This document shows, piece by piece, positions 44,956 through 53,608 of a DNA stretch of 64,000 bases. Below the pieces are notes generated by a model that saw only the letters and a program-made list of their open reading frames with translations, had not been told where the DNA came from and made no database searches. Source of the stretch: Nocardioides marmoribigeumensis (lineage in GTDB: Bacteria > Actinomycetota > Actinomycetes > Propionibacteriales > Nocardioidaceae). Numbering within the stretch: position 1 is the first letter of the stretch; each line of letters begins with the position of its first letter. The stretch covers positions 2,666,001-2,730,000 of the forward strand of contig NZ_JAVDYG010000001.1 in the NCBI RefSeq assembly GCF_031458325.1, given 5' to 3'. The position numbers were made by a program, and so were the translations under genes.

Positions 44956-46029
44956 GTGGCTCTCACCATCGGGATCGTCGGTCTCCCCAACGCCGGCAAG
45001 TCGACCCTCTTCAACGCGCTGACGCGCAACGACGTGCTCGCGGCGAACTACCCGTTCGCGACGATCGAGCCCAACGTCGGCGTCGTGGGTGTGCCCGACG
45101 AGCGGCTGGGGGTCCTCGCCAAGCTCTCCAGCTCCGAGAAGGTCGTCCCGGCGACCGTCCAGTTCGTCGACATCGCGGGCATCGTGCGCGGCGCGTCCGA
45201 GGGCGAGGGCCTGGGCAACAAGTTCCTGTCCCACATCCGCGAGTCCGACGCGATCTGCCAGGTCACCCGCGTCTTCCGCGACGAGGACGTGACCCACGTC
45301 GACGGCGAGGTCAACCCCGCCTCGGACATCTCGACGATCCAGACCGAGATGATCCTGGCCGACCTGCAGACCGTGGAGAAGGCGATCCCGCGGCTGGAGA
45401 AGGAGGCTCGGGGCCGCAAGGAGCTCGCGGCCAACCTCGCCGCGGCCAAGGAGGCGCTCGCCGCCCTCGAGGCCGGCACCCCGATCATCGCCACCTCGAT
45501 CGACCTGGCGCTGGTGCGCGAGCTGACCCTCCTCACGGCCAAGCCCTACCTCTACGTCTTCAACTGCGACTCCGACGAGCTCGAGGACGAGGAGCTCAAA
45601 CAGCGGATGCGCGACCTCGTCGCCCCGAGCGAGGCGATCTTCCTCGACGCCAAGATCGAGGCCGAGCTCGCCGAGCTCGAGGAGGACGAGGCCCGCGAGA
45701 TGCTCTCCGACATGGGCATCGAGGAGCCCGGTCTCGACCTGCTGGCCCGCGTCGGCTTCGACACCCTCGGCCTGCAGACCTACCTCACCGCCGGGCCCAA
45801 GGAGGCCCGCGCCTGGACGATCCGCAAGGGCGCCACCGCGCCCGAGGCCGCCGGCGTCATCCACACCGACTTCCAGAAGGGCTTCATCAAGGCCGAGGTC
45901 GTGTCGTACGACGACCTGGTCGCCTACGGCTCCGTCGCCAAGGCCCGCGAGGCCGGCAAGGTCCGCATGGAGGGCAAGGACTACGTGATGGTCGACGGCG
46001 ACGTGGTGGAGTTCCGCTTCAACGTCTGA
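44956..46029 (+). CDS. ychF: Redox-regulated ATPase/GTPase YchF
   Basis: A 357-residue Obg-family P-loop protein that, unlike relatives, prefers ATP and associates with ribosomes and stress responses. G1 is GIVGLPNAGKSTLFNALT, G2/G3 include NYPFATIEPNVGVVGVPDERL and VQFVDIAGIVRGASEGEGLGN, and the altered G4 is YVFNCDSDE in place of NKxD. A coiled-coil insertion and a C-terminal TGS domain follow, with ARAWTIRKGATAPEAAGVIHTDFQKGFIKAEVV. GTG at 44956 gives the family N-terminus MALTIGIVGLPNAG. It is divergent to the GAF kinase-like gene. Confidence 0.96.
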   Translation: MALTIGIVGLPNAGKSTLFNALTRNDVLAANYPFATIEPNVGVVGVPDERLGVLAKLSSSEKVVPATVQFVDIAGIVRGASEGEGLGNKFLSHIRESDAICQVTRVFRDEDVTHVDGEVNPASDISTIQTEMILADLQTVEKAIPRLEKEARGRKELAANLAAAKEALAALEAGTPIIATSIDLALVRELTLLTAKPYLYVFNCDSDELEDEELKQRMRDLVAPSEAIFLDAKIEAELAELEEDEAREMLSDMGIEEPGLDLLARVGFDTLGLQTYLTAGPKEARAWTIRKGATAPEAAGVIHTDFQKGFIKAEVVSYDDLVAYGSVAKAREAGKVRMEGKDYVMVDGDVVEFRFNV

Positions 46030-46048
46030 GCCCGCGTGGGCGTGCAGC

Positions 46049-46639
46049 TCAAAGGGCCGAGCTGCGAACGCGCTGCCGCAGCAGGACAGCGAGGAGCGCG
46101 AGGAACGCGGCGAAGACCAGCGGGATCGGGCCGATGCCGAGGAACGAGCCGATGAGTCCCAAGGGCGGCCAGACGCCGAGCATCCACTTCGGGAGCAGGC
46201 CGACCCGCCACGAGCCCGCGGCCAGCAGGACGAGCCCGACCATGAGACCGAACGCGCACAGCGGGTAGAGCGGCCCCCAGATCAGCTCCGAGGCGACCAC
46301 GACCGAGGCCATGCACTGGACGACCAGCTCGGCCATGCACAGGCCGTAGACCCAGACGCCGACGGTGCCGAGCCGGCCGTCGCGACCCCGCTGGAGACGG
46401 TGGAAGCCGAGCGTCGCGAGGAAGAGGCCGACACCTTGCGGCAACGCGGCGCTGGTGAGGACGTAGTCGGTGGCGTGGAAGTCGTCGTCGTGGAACGTCC
46501 CGAACAGCATGGCCAGGCCCATCATCAGGAGGCCGACGATCGCGAGCCCGATCCCGGTCAGGGTCAGACGCAGCCAGTAGTCGTCGGTGCGGGCTCGGGG
46601 CGTGCTGGTCGTGCTGGTCGTCCTGGTCGTGCTGGTCAT
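46049..46639 (-). CDS. Six-helix membrane protein of unknown function
   Basis: A 196-residue protein with a Thr/Ser-rich N-terminus (residues 2-14, encoded by short TGCTGGTCG-type repeats) and about six membrane helices, starting with LRLTLTGIGLAIVGLLMMGLAMLF. HDDDFHATDY between helices 1 and 2 is the only polar cluster of note. ATG at 46639 has GAGAGGA eight bases upstream. It is divergent to a two-component system; a link as target or sensor partner is only positional. No family was recognised. Confidence 0.75.
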   Translation of the reverse strand: MTSTTRTTSTTSTPRARTDDYWLRLTLTGIGLAIVGLLMMGLAMLFGTFHDDDFHATDYVLTSAALPQGVGLFLATLGFHRLQRGRDGRLGTVGVWVYGLCMAELVVQCMASVVVASELIWGPLYPLCAFGLMVGLVLLAAGSWRVGLLPKWMLGVWPPLGLIGSFLGIGPIPLVFAAFLALLAVLLRQRVRSSAL

Positions 46640-46775
46640 CGGGGTGTCCTCTCTCGGCAGGGGGTGGCCAGGACGCTAGAGGCGGCGGGATGCCCGGGTC
46701 GTCCGCCCAGGAGCCGATTCCGGTCCTCCTCACGGTGTCCTTCTCGAGAAGGACCTCAACTGCTCCAGGCCCTTC

Positions 46776-46781
46776 TAGGCT
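46776..46781 (+). promoter_or_regulatory. -10 box TAGGCT before the first NarL-type kinase gene
   Basis: TAGGCT, seven bases, then GTG at 46789; no ribosome binding site. It supports 46789 over earlier in-frame codons. Confidence 0.5.
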
Positions 46782-46788
46782 GTGGTGG

Positions 46789-48642
46789 GTGCCGGGGCGT
46801 GCAGGGCTGACCAGGTCGGACGCGGTGGTCGCCGCGGGCTTCGTGCTGGCCGGTCTCGCCGAGGCGGTCGTGCTGCACCGGCGTCCGCCCGGGCTGTTGG
46901 CGTTCACGGCCTCCGGCGCGCCCCTCCTGGCTGTTCTCGCCGTGCGCCGGAGTCGGCCGGTCGTCCCGCTCTGCGTCATCGCGGCGTTCGCCGTCGTCGG
47001 TACGACGGTCCAGTCCGTCTTCTGGCCCGGCGCCGGGGACGGTGGCGGGGTCTGGCTGTTCGGGCTGATGTTCGCCTCGTACTCGCTCGGCGCGCACGGG
47101 CGTGGCCGCGCGGTCGCCCTCGGGGGGTTGCTGCCGCTGCTGGTCGGGCTGGCGGTCGACCTGCCGACCATGTCCGGGTGGGCGCTCGTCAACGGCGTGC
47201 TCTTCCTGACGGTCTTCGTCGGTGTGCTGCCCACGGCGGTGGGCCGGCTCCTCCAGGTGCGTCGGGCGCGGCTGACCGCTCTGGAGGAGCAGCGCGACCT
47301 GATCCTGCGCGAGCAGCACGACGAGCGCGAAGCCGCCGTGCTCGACGAGCGACTCCGCAACACCGAACGGCTCCAGCCCGCGCTGCTCGACGGTCTGAGC
47401 GCGATCGCGGACCGCGCCGAGACCGGCGCCGACCCGGGCGAGATCGAGCAGGCCGCGCGCCGGCTGCTCGGCCGGACGCGCGAGGAGGTGGTCGCGTTGA
47501 CCGCGCCCGTGGAGGTGCCGGAGCCACCCGCCTCGCCCGCCACCGACCACCTGTCCACCTTGAGGACGGCCGCCCAACGCTGGGCGGTGCTCGGCGCGGG
47601 CGCCATCGGCGCCGGCCTGGCGCTGGAGTCGACGGGTGCGTTGTCGGTCCCGGTGGGTCTCGCGGTGGGCGCCGGTGCCGCGGTCGGCCTCCCGCTCTCC
47701 CTGGTCTGGTGGCGGCCCCTGACGGCCCTGACCGTGGGCTGGTGCGCCATCGTGGCGTTCTCGCGTCTGGTCGCGCCGTTGGACGGCTCGCTCAGCGGCA
47801 CCACCTTCGCCCTGGTGGCCGCGTTCGCGGTCGCGGTGCTCTCCACCCGGCGTGACGCGGTCCTCGGGCTCGGACTGTGCTGGGTCGGCCAGCTGGTCGG
47901 GGTGGGCACCGACGACCCGGTCGGGGAGGCGGTGATCATCGGCGTGTGCTGGCTCGGCGGGCTGGCGGTCAACGAGGTCAGCGCGCTGGTGGAGCAGGGC
48001 CGAGCCAACAACCGCCTGCTCACCGGGCAGGAGGAGGTCGCGCGGCACCGGGCCGTCGTGGAGGAGCGGCTCCGGCTGGCCCGGGAGGTGCACGACCAGA
48101 TCGGGCACACCCTCACCGTGGTCGCCCTCCAGGCAGGTGCGGCCCGGCGGATGGCACGAGCCGATCCGCAGCGGGCCCGGCAGGTGATGGAGACGATCGT
48201 CGGAGCGGCACGCGAGGGCGAGAACGCGATGACGGGCCGTGGCCCCACCGACCTGGCGGGCCTGCTCCAGCGCACCCGCGACACGGGCTTGTCCCTCACG
48301 GCCGACGTCGCCGACCTCGACACCCCGGGGCTGCTCGACCCCCAGACCCGGGAAGTCGCCTGTCGGATCGTCCAGGAGGGGCTGACGAACGTGCTGCGCC
48401 ACGCACCCGGAGCCGCCGCTACCGTGACCACGCGCGGGGACGTCGACGCGGTGAGCGTCACCCTGCGCAACGGTCCGCCGACCCGAGGTGGCGGCTCCGC
48501 CGGAGGCAGGCGTGGGCTCGCCGGGCTGCGGGAGCGGGTCGCCGCCCACGGTGGCGAGCTGGACTGGGGACCGTGCGAGGACGGCGGCTTCGAGGTGCGG
48601 GCCGTGCTGCCCGTCCGTCGTCACCAGGAAGTCGGGCGATGA
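46789..48642 (+). CDS. NarL-type sensor histidine kinase with duplicated membrane-DHp module
   Basis: A 617-residue kinase. The first module has about five membrane helices (residues 10-155), a coiled linker and a HisKA_3-like stretch, DERLRNTERLQPALLDGLSAI, in which Gln196 stands where the catalytic His is expected. A second block of about five helices (about 260-405) leads to the true H-box RLAREVHDQIGHTLTVVALQ (His435) and a HATPase domain with RIVQEGLTNVLRHAPG and RRGLAGLRERVAAHGG. The repeated build suggests duplication with loss of activity in the first copy. It is coupled to the response regulator gene by ATGA overlap. Confidence 0.87.
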   Translation: MPGRAGLTRSDAVVAAGFVLAGLAEAVVLHRRPPGLLAFTASGAPLLAVLAVRRSRPVVPLCVIAAFAVVGTTVQSVFWPGAGDGGGVWLFGLMFASYSLGAHGRGRAVALGGLLPLLVGLAVDLPTMSGWALVNGVLFLTVFVGVLPTAVGRLLQVRRARLTALEEQRDLILREQHDEREAAVLDERLRNTERLQPALLDGLSAIADRAETGADPGEIEQAARRLLGRTREEVVALTAPVEVPEPPASPATDHLSTLRTAAQRWAVLGAGAIGAGLALESTGALSVPVGLAVGAGAAVGLPLSLVWWRPLTALTVGWCAIVAFSRLVAPLDGSLSGTTFALVAAFAVAVLSTRRDAVLGLGLCWVGQLVGVGTDDPVGEAVIIGVCWLGGLAVNEVSALVEQGRANNRLLTGQEEVARHRAVVEERLRLAREVHDQIGHTLTVVALQAGAARRMARADPQRARQVMETIVGAAREGENAMTGRGPTDLAGLLQRTRDTGLSLTADVADLDTPGLLDPQTREVACRIVQEGLTNVLRHAPGAAATVTTRGDVDAVSVTLRNGPPTRGGGSAGGRRGLAGLRERVAAHGGELDWGPCEDGGFEVRAVLPVRRHQEVGR

Positions 48643-49295
48643 TCACCGTCGCGCTCGCCGACGACCAGCCCCTGGTGCGCAGCGGCCTCCGGATGATCCT
48701 CGAGGGCGAGGCGGACGTGGAGATCGTGGGCGAGGCCGCGGACGGCGCGGAGGCGGTCGCCCTCGTGCGAGCCGCACATCCCGACGTGCTCCTGCTGGAC
48801 GTGCAGATGCCCGGCGTCGACGGCCTGGAGGCGCTGGCGCAGCTCGCGGCCACCACGATCACGACACGGGTCCTCATGCTCACGACCTTCGACCTCGACG
48901 AGTACGTCTACCGCGCGATGCGCGCCGGCGCCTCGGGCTTCCTGCTCAAGGACATGCCCGGCGAGGACATCGCAGCCGCTGTCCGCCAGGCGGCCCGGGG
49001 CGGTGACGCACTGCTCGCTCCCGCGCTCACCCGTCGGCTGGTCGACCGCTTCGCGAGGGACCGTCCCCGAGCCACCGCGCCCGCACTGGACCGGCTCACG
49101 GCCCGTGAGCTCGAGGTGCTGCGGCTGGTCGCTCGCGGCCTGTCCAACGCCGAGATCGCCGCCGACCTCTCCATCGGCGAGACCACCGTGAAGACCCACG
49201 TCGCCCGGGTCCTCATGAAGCTCGGCCTGCGCGACCGTGTCCAGGCCGTCGTCGCCGCCTACGAGGCCGGCCTGACGTCGGGGACGACGGGGTGA
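48639..49295 (+). CDS. NarL/LuxR-type response regulator
   Basis: A 218-residue regulator. The receiver domain (1-120) has acidic Asp8/Asp9, phospho-acceptor Asp54 (VLLLDVQMPGVDG) and the Lys of SGFLLKDMPGED. The C-terminal LuxR helix-turn-helix (about 150-212) reads LTARELEVLRLVARGLSNAEIA and IGETTVKTHVARVLMKLGLRDR. The ATG lies inside the kinase stop (ATGA), so it is the partner of the duplicated-module kinase. Its targets are unknown; the divergent membrane protein gene at 46.0-46.6 kb is a candidate. Confidence 0.94.
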   Translation: MITVALADDQPLVRSGLRMILEGEADVEIVGEAADGAEAVALVRAAHPDVLLLDVQMPGVDGLEALAQLAATTITTRVLMLTTFDLDEYVYRAMRAGASGFLLKDMPGEDIAAAVRQAARGGDALLAPALTRRLVDRFARDRPRATAPALDRLTARELEVLRLVARGLSNAEIAADLSIGETTVKTHVARVLMKLGLRDRVQAVVAAYEAGLTSGTTG

Positions 49296-49305
49296 CCTGC
49301 GTACT

Positions 49306-49956
49306 TCACGCGTTGACCGTGCGCACGGTCGGGGCGGTCAGGGACCGTGCCGCAGGCAGGAAGGCCGCCAGCGCCGCCACGATGCCGAGGACTCCCATCG
49401 CGACACTGCTCGAGCTGCCGGCAGCCGCGAAGACCACGGCGGCGATCGGCGCCCACACGGGCACCCGGCGAGCCCGACGCAGGCCCACGAGGAGCGTGAT
49501 CATGCCGATCGTGAGGCCGACGACGAACGCGACGATCAGCCCGACCAGCATGGGGTAGGCCTCCGAGGCATCGTCCAGAGCCTGGATCGTCGCGGCGTCG
49601 GTGGCGGCTCGGCCGTAGAGCGCGAACGGGGCGTAGTACGCCACCGCGTGCCCCGCCGAGGCCACCAGGCCCACCACGACCAGCGCTCCGCCGACGGCGA
49701 CGACACGCGACCCCCGGCCGCGCGTCGTCGCCACCAGGGCACAGACGCCCGGGATGAGGAGCACCGGTGCCAGCGCGCTCAGGACGCCGGCCGTGAGCCA
49801 GACGCCGGCGTGGTCATGGGCCGACGCGGCGATCGCCGTCGGCGAGGAGCCGGTGGCGGAGTCGACCGTACGGCGCAGGAGGTCGCCCAGCGAGAGCACC
49901 AGCGCCCCCACCAGGAGGCCGGCCGCCGAGAACCTGAGAAGAGTGGAATTCGTCAT
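49306..49956 (-). CDS. DUF4386-like multi-pass membrane protein
   Basis: A 216-residue protein with about six membrane helices: residues 7-27 (LRFSAAGLLVGALVLSLGDLL), 50-72, 84-105, 135-158 and two near the C-terminus. HDHAGVWLTAGVLSALAPVLL and HAVAYYAPFALYGRAATDAA are the most distinctive stretches. Its build resembles DUF4386 or other small polytopic proteins, without clear assignment. It lies between two two-component systems, convergent with the first and divergent from the second, and is a plausible regulated gene of one of them. Confidence 0.72.
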   Translation of the reverse strand: MTNSTLLRFSAAGLLVGALVLSLGDLLRRTVDSATGSSPTAIAASAHDHAGVWLTAGVLSALAPVLLIPGVCALVATTRGRGSRVVAVGGALVVVGLVASAGHAVAYYAPFALYGRAATDAATIQALDDASEAYPMLVGLIVAFVVGLTIGMITLLVGLRRARRVPVWAPIAAVVFAAAGSSSSVAMGVLGIVAALAAFLPAARSLTAPTVRTVNA

Positions 49957-50074
49957 GGAGCCACGCTGGCGCGGTCGACGCCCTCGGCGCCTCCCTCTGC
50001 CTCGCGAACCGACTCCACCGCCCGGCGGACCCGTCTCCTCCTCCCGACCGATCCGCGGGACCGCCGACCCGACC

Positions 50075-50080
50075 TACCCT
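50075..50080 (+). promoter_or_regulatory. -10 box TACCCT before the second NarL-type kinase gene
   Basis: TACCCT followed by six bases and the GTG start at 50087; no ribosome binding site. Confidence 0.5.
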
Positions 50081-50086
50081 CGACCC

Positions 50087-51265
50087 GTGCCCTCCGCCGC
50101 GCGCCCCCGAGCCGTCCTCGGCGTCCCTCTCCTCGACGTCGTCCTGGCGGGTGTCGTGGTGGTCCTCTCGGTGGGCGGCCTGACCAGCGGAGACGTCGAC
50201 GAGACGCCCCTGGCGTTGACGCTGCCGGTGGCCGTCGTGATCGGTCTGAGCCTCCTCGGCCGCACCCGCGCACCCCTCGTCGCCGCGATGGTCACCACCG
50301 TGGCCAACGTCGTCCAGGGGGCCTGGGGCAACCAGTCGCCGGGGACCCTCATGGCGCTGGTGGTGGTGCTCCTGCTCGCCTACTCGCTCGGCGCCGAGCA
50401 CGACGAAGGCGTCGCCTCGCTCGGGCTGGGGTTCGTGCTCGCCGGGATGTTCCTCACCGAATGGCTCGACGGCGGGTCGGACTACCCGTTCATCGCCGTC
50501 GAGCTCGGTGGCGCCTGGTTGCTGGGCAGAGCCTCCCGGTCCTGGCGGTCGCGGGCGACGTACGCCGAGCAGCACCAGCGCGACCTCGCCCGCCTGGCCG
50601 TCGCGGACGAGCGCGCCCGGATCGCTCGTGAGCTGCACGACATCGTCGCCCACAGCCTGAGCGTGATCGCGGTCCAGTCCGACGCAGCCGAGGCGGCCCT
50701 CGCCCGAGACCCGGCGCTGGCCGGGGAACCGCTGCGCGCCATCCGCGGGAGCGCCCGGGAGGCCCTGGTCGACATGCGTCAGCTGCTGCACGTGATGCGG
50801 AGCGACGACCTCGGCGACCGGAGCGACGAGTCGGACGCAGCCCGATCCTCCCGGGCGCCGGCCCGCGGACTGGCGGACCTGCCGCCGCTGGTCAAGGCCC
50901 TGCGCGAGGCAGGGCTGCCGCTCGAGGCCGACGTGCGCGTCGACGCCGCGTCAGTGCCGTCGGGCATCGAGCTGGCGGTCTACCGGATCGCGCAGGAAGC
51001 ACTCACCAACGTGCTCAAGCACGCCGGCGCCGTGCCCACCAGGCTCACTGTCGAGGCGCGACAGGACGACGTGCGCGTCGTCGTGCGCAACCACCCGGGC
51101 CGGTCGGCTCGGCCGGCGCTCGCCGCGGACGGGGGCTCCGGCCACGGGCTCGTCGGCGCGCGCGAGCGAGCCCTGGCGGCGGGCGGCACCCTGCACTCCG
51201 GCCGCACTGACGACGGTGGGTTCGAGCTGGTCGCGACGCTCCCGATCACCGAGGAGCTCGGATGA
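50087..51265 (+). CDS. NarL-type sensor histidine kinase
   Basis: A 392-residue membrane kinase of the DesK/NarL type. Residues 10-150 hold about five membrane helices (first LGVPLLDVVLAGVVVVLSVGG), followed by a short coiled linker and the HisKA_3 H-box RARIARELHDIVAHSLSVIAVQ (His184). The HATPase domain has RIAQEALTNVLKHAG and GSGHGLVGARERALAAGG. GTG at 50087 is six bases after TACCCT; the longer frame upstream is a shadow of the neighbouring gene. It overlaps the response regulator start by four bases. Confidence 0.92.
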   Translation: MPSAARPRAVLGVPLLDVVLAGVVVVLSVGGLTSGDVDETPLALTLPVAVVIGLSLLGRTRAPLVAAMVTTVANVVQGAWGNQSPGTLMALVVVLLLAYSLGAEHDEGVASLGLGFVLAGMFLTEWLDGGSDYPFIAVELGGAWLLGRASRSWRSRATYAEQHQRDLARLAVADERARIARELHDIVAHSLSVIAVQSDAAEAALARDPALAGEPLRAIRGSAREALVDMRQLLHVMRSDDLGDRSDESDAARSSRAPARGLADLPPLVKALREAGLPLEADVRVDAASVPSGIELAVYRIAQEALTNVLKHAGAVPTRLTVEARQDDVRVVVRNHPGRSARPALAADGGSGHGLVGARERALAAGGTLHSGRTDDGGFELVATLPITEELG

Positions 51266-51942
51266 TCCGGGTCCTGCTCTGCGACGACCAGGAGCTCGTC
51301 CGCGCCGGGTTCCGGCTGATCCTCGACCTCGAGGACGACCTCGAGGTGGTGGGTGAGGCCAGGGACGGCCACGAGTGCCTGCGCCTGGTGGCCACCGTGA
51401 GGCCGGACGTGGTGCTGATGGACATCCGGATGCCGCGCATGGACGGCGTCGAGGCGACGCGTCAGCTGGTGCGCGCCGGGTCGCCGGCGCGAGTGCTGGT
51501 CCTCACCACCTTCGACCTCGACGAGTACGTCTACGACGCCATGCGCGCGGGAGCCAGCGGGTTCCTGCTCAAGGACGTCCCCCGCGAACAGCTCGTGTTC
51601 GCGGTGCGCATGGTCGCTCGCGGAGACGCCGTGGTCTCCCCGAAGGTGACGCGTCGCCTGGTCCAGCACTACGTCGGGGCGCCGCCCCCGACCACCGGCG
51701 TGCCCGACGTGCTGGCCGACCTCAGCGAGCGGGAGCTCGAGGTGTTCGGCCTGGTCGCGAGCGGCCGGTCGAACGCCGAGGTCGCGGAGACGCTGGTGCT
51801 CGGTGAAGCCACCGTGAAGACTCACGTCGGCAACATCTTGTCCAAGCTGGGCCTGCGGGACCGGATCCAGGCGGTCGTGCTCGCCTACGAGTCCGGCTAC
51901 CTCCAGCCCGGCCGCGCTGACCCTGCCCGTGACGTGACGTGA
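51262..51942 (+). CDS. NarL/LuxR-type response regulator
   Basis: A 226-residue regulator paired with the preceding kinase (ATGA overlap). Receiver residues Asp8/Asp9, Asp54 (VVLMDIRMPRMDG) and the Lys in SGFLLKDVP are intact. The LuxR domain reads LSERELEVFGLVASGRSNAEVA and LGEATVKTHVGNILSKLGLRDR. The C-terminus runs into a (GTGAC)6 repeat that contains the stop codon. The protein is closely similar in layout to the response regulator at 48.6 kb, suggesting that the two systems are paralogous. Confidence 0.94.
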   Translation: MIRVLLCDDQELVRAGFRLILDLEDDLEVVGEARDGHECLRLVATVRPDVVLMDIRMPRMDGVEATRQLVRAGSPARVLVLTTFDLDEYVYDAMRAGASGFLLKDVPREQLVFAVRMVARGDAVVSPKVTRRLVQHYVGAPPPTTGVPDVLADLSERELEVFGLVASGRSNAEVAETLVLGEATVKTHVGNILSKLGLRDRIQAVVLAYESGYLQPGRADPARDVT

Positions 51943-51958
51943 CGTGACGTGACGTGAC
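51929..51958. repeat. (GTGAC)6 pentanucleotide repeat over a stop codon
   Basis: Six perfect GTGAC copies begin in the last codons of the response regulator gene and run past its stop. TGA occurs every five bases, so every frame meets a stop within 15 bases. Changes in copy number would alter only the last few residues. Confidence 0.85.
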
Positions 51959-52059
51959 GGCTCCGCCAGGTCGACCCGGTGAGGTGGGGAGCGTGTGCGG
52001 GCCCGCGAGGGGCGGGTTAGCGTCGCACATCAGAGGTTCCGCGACATCGAGGAGGCATC

Positions 52060-52629
52060 GTGGCCGAGGTCGTCCTGTTCCACCACGCCCAGGGGCTCAC
52101 CGCGGGCGTGCGCGCCTTCGCCGACCGGCTGCGCGAAGCGGGCCACACCGTGCACACGCCCGACCTGTTCGCCGGGCGCACGTTCGACAGTGTCGAGGAG
52201 GGCGTGGACCACGCCCGGTCGCTCGGCTTCGACGCCGTCCGCGAGGCAGGGGTGGCGGCCGCGCAGGACCTGCCTGCCGAGATCGTCTACGCCGGGTTCT
52301 CGCTCGGCGTGATGCCGGCCCAGCAGCTCGCCCAGACCCGGACCGGTGCGCGCGGCGCGCTGCTGCTCGACTCGTGCCTGCCGGCCGAGGAGTTCGGCAC
52401 CTGGCCCGCCGGCCTGCGCGCCCAGGTGCACGGGAGCGTGTCCGACGAGTGGTTCGAGGAGGACCTGCCGTTCGCCCGCGAGCTGGCCGAGACCAACCCG
52501 ACCGTCGAGCTGTTCACCTACGAGGGGCCCGGCCACCTGTTCGCGGACTCCTCCGTGGCGTCGTACGACGAGGCCGCGGCGGCCGTCCTGCTCGAGCGCG
52601 TGCTGGGGTTCCTGGGATCAGTCGGCTGA
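52060..52629 (+). CDS. Dienelactone hydrolase family protein
   Basis: A 189-residue alpha/beta-hydrolase of the dienelactone hydrolase family. VVLFHHAQGLTAGVRAFADRL forms the N-terminal strand and oxyanion loop, HTPDLFAGRTFDSVEEGVDHA is family-typical, and the nucleophile elbow is YAGFSLGVMPAQQLA, with Ser where classical dienelactone hydrolase has Cys. The His is in GPGHLFADSS and Asp near LLDSCLPAEEF or SDEWF. The substrate is unknown. GTG at 52060 has GGAGG six bases upstream. The 3' end overlaps the convergent methyltransferase gene by 12 bases. Confidence 0.85.
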   Translation: MAEVVLFHHAQGLTAGVRAFADRLREAGHTVHTPDLFAGRTFDSVEEGVDHARSLGFDAVREAGVAAAQDLPAEIVYAGFSLGVMPAQQLAQTRTGARGALLLDSCLPAEEFGTWPAGLRAQVHGSVSDEWFEEDLPFARELAETNPTVELFTYEGPGHLFADSSVASYDEAAAAVLLERVLGFLGSVG

Positions 52630-53493
52630 GAGCCGGGTCGCCAGGGCAGCGATGTCGGCCGGACCGAGCCCGCAGCAGCCGCCGACGTAGCGCGCGCCCG
52701 CGTCCACCCAGGCGTCCACGAGCTCGAGGTCGAGCGCGGCGCCGGCCGACCAGGACTTCGACGCCGCGTCCCAGGTGCCCCCACGGTTGGGGTAGGCCAC
52801 CGCGGGCAGCCCGGTCGTCATGTGGGCGGTGCGTACGGCGCCCAGCACGTCGGCCTGGTCCGAGCAGTTGACGCCGGCCGCGACGAGCGAGGGCCGGTGG
52901 GCCAGGACGTCGTACGCCTCGGGCAGCGGCTGGCCCGCGCAGGTGCGGTCGCCGCGCACCGAGTAGCAGAACCACGCCGGCAGGCCGACCTCGTCGACGA
53001 GGTCGGCGAGCACCTCGGCCTCGACGGCGTCCGGGACCGTCTCGACGGCGAGGAGGTCGGGCCCGGCGGAGGCCAGCAGCTCGATCCGGGGGGCGTGGAA
53101 GTCGCGGAGGCGGGCGCGGCTCACGCCGTAGTCGCCGCGGTACTCCGAGCCGTCGGCGAGGAACGCGCCGTACGGCCCGACCGACGCGGCCACGAGCAGC
53201 CCGTCGCGACCGTCCCGGGCGTCCTGCGCCAGCCGGATGCTCAGCAGGAGCAGGCGCCTGGCCTCCTCCGCGGCGATCCCGGCGGCGACGAAGCCCTCCA
53301 CCGACGCCTGGTAGGTCGAGGTCGTCGCGACCTGCGCCCCCGCGCCGAAGAACGCGCGGTGGGCGGCGAGGATCCGCTCCGGCTCCTCGGCCAGCAGGCG
53401 CGCGGTCCACAGCGCCCCGCCGAGGTCGGCGCCGGCCTCCTCGAGCGCGGTCGACAGCCCCCCGTCCAGCACCTGCACGGATCCGTGGCCCAT
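52618..53493 (-). CDS. mmuM: Homocysteine S-methyltransferase family protein
   Basis: A 291-residue zinc enzyme of the betaine-homocysteine/MmuM family, expected to methylate homocysteine from S-methylmethionine or a similar donor. VQVLDGGLSTALEEAG starts the barrel; zinc-ligand cysteines are in VAAGVNCSDQ and GGCCGLGPADI. ATTSTYQASVEGF and VAYPNRGGTWD are typical. ATG at 53493 was preferred because GAGGAT and GGAGG lie seven to nine bases upstream; an ATG at 53502 would add three residues. The symbol is by homology to MmuM, and donor specificity is not proven. Confidence 0.87.
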   Translation of the reverse strand: MGHGSVQVLDGGLSTALEEAGADLGGALWTARLLAEEPERILAAHRAFFGAGAQVATTSTYQASVEGFVAAGIAAEEARRLLLLSIRLAQDARDGRDGLLVAASVGPYGAFLADGSEYRGDYGVSRARLRDFHAPRIELLASAGPDLLAVETVPDAVEAEVLADLVDEVGLPAWFCYSVRGDRTCAGQPLPEAYDVLAHRPSLVAAGVNCSDQADVLGAVRTAHMTTGLPAVAYPNRGGTWDAASKSWSAGAALDLELVDAWVDAGARYVGGCCGLGPADIAALATRLSAD

Positions 53494-53608
53494 GTCAGCC
53501 ATCCTCCCAGCCCGGCTGACCAGGGGCCCATGGCCTGGCCGGGTCACGCCGGCGGGACGGGTGCCCGGTTCGGCGGCCGCGCGGTCCGGGCGGTGACAGG
53601 ATGGAGGC

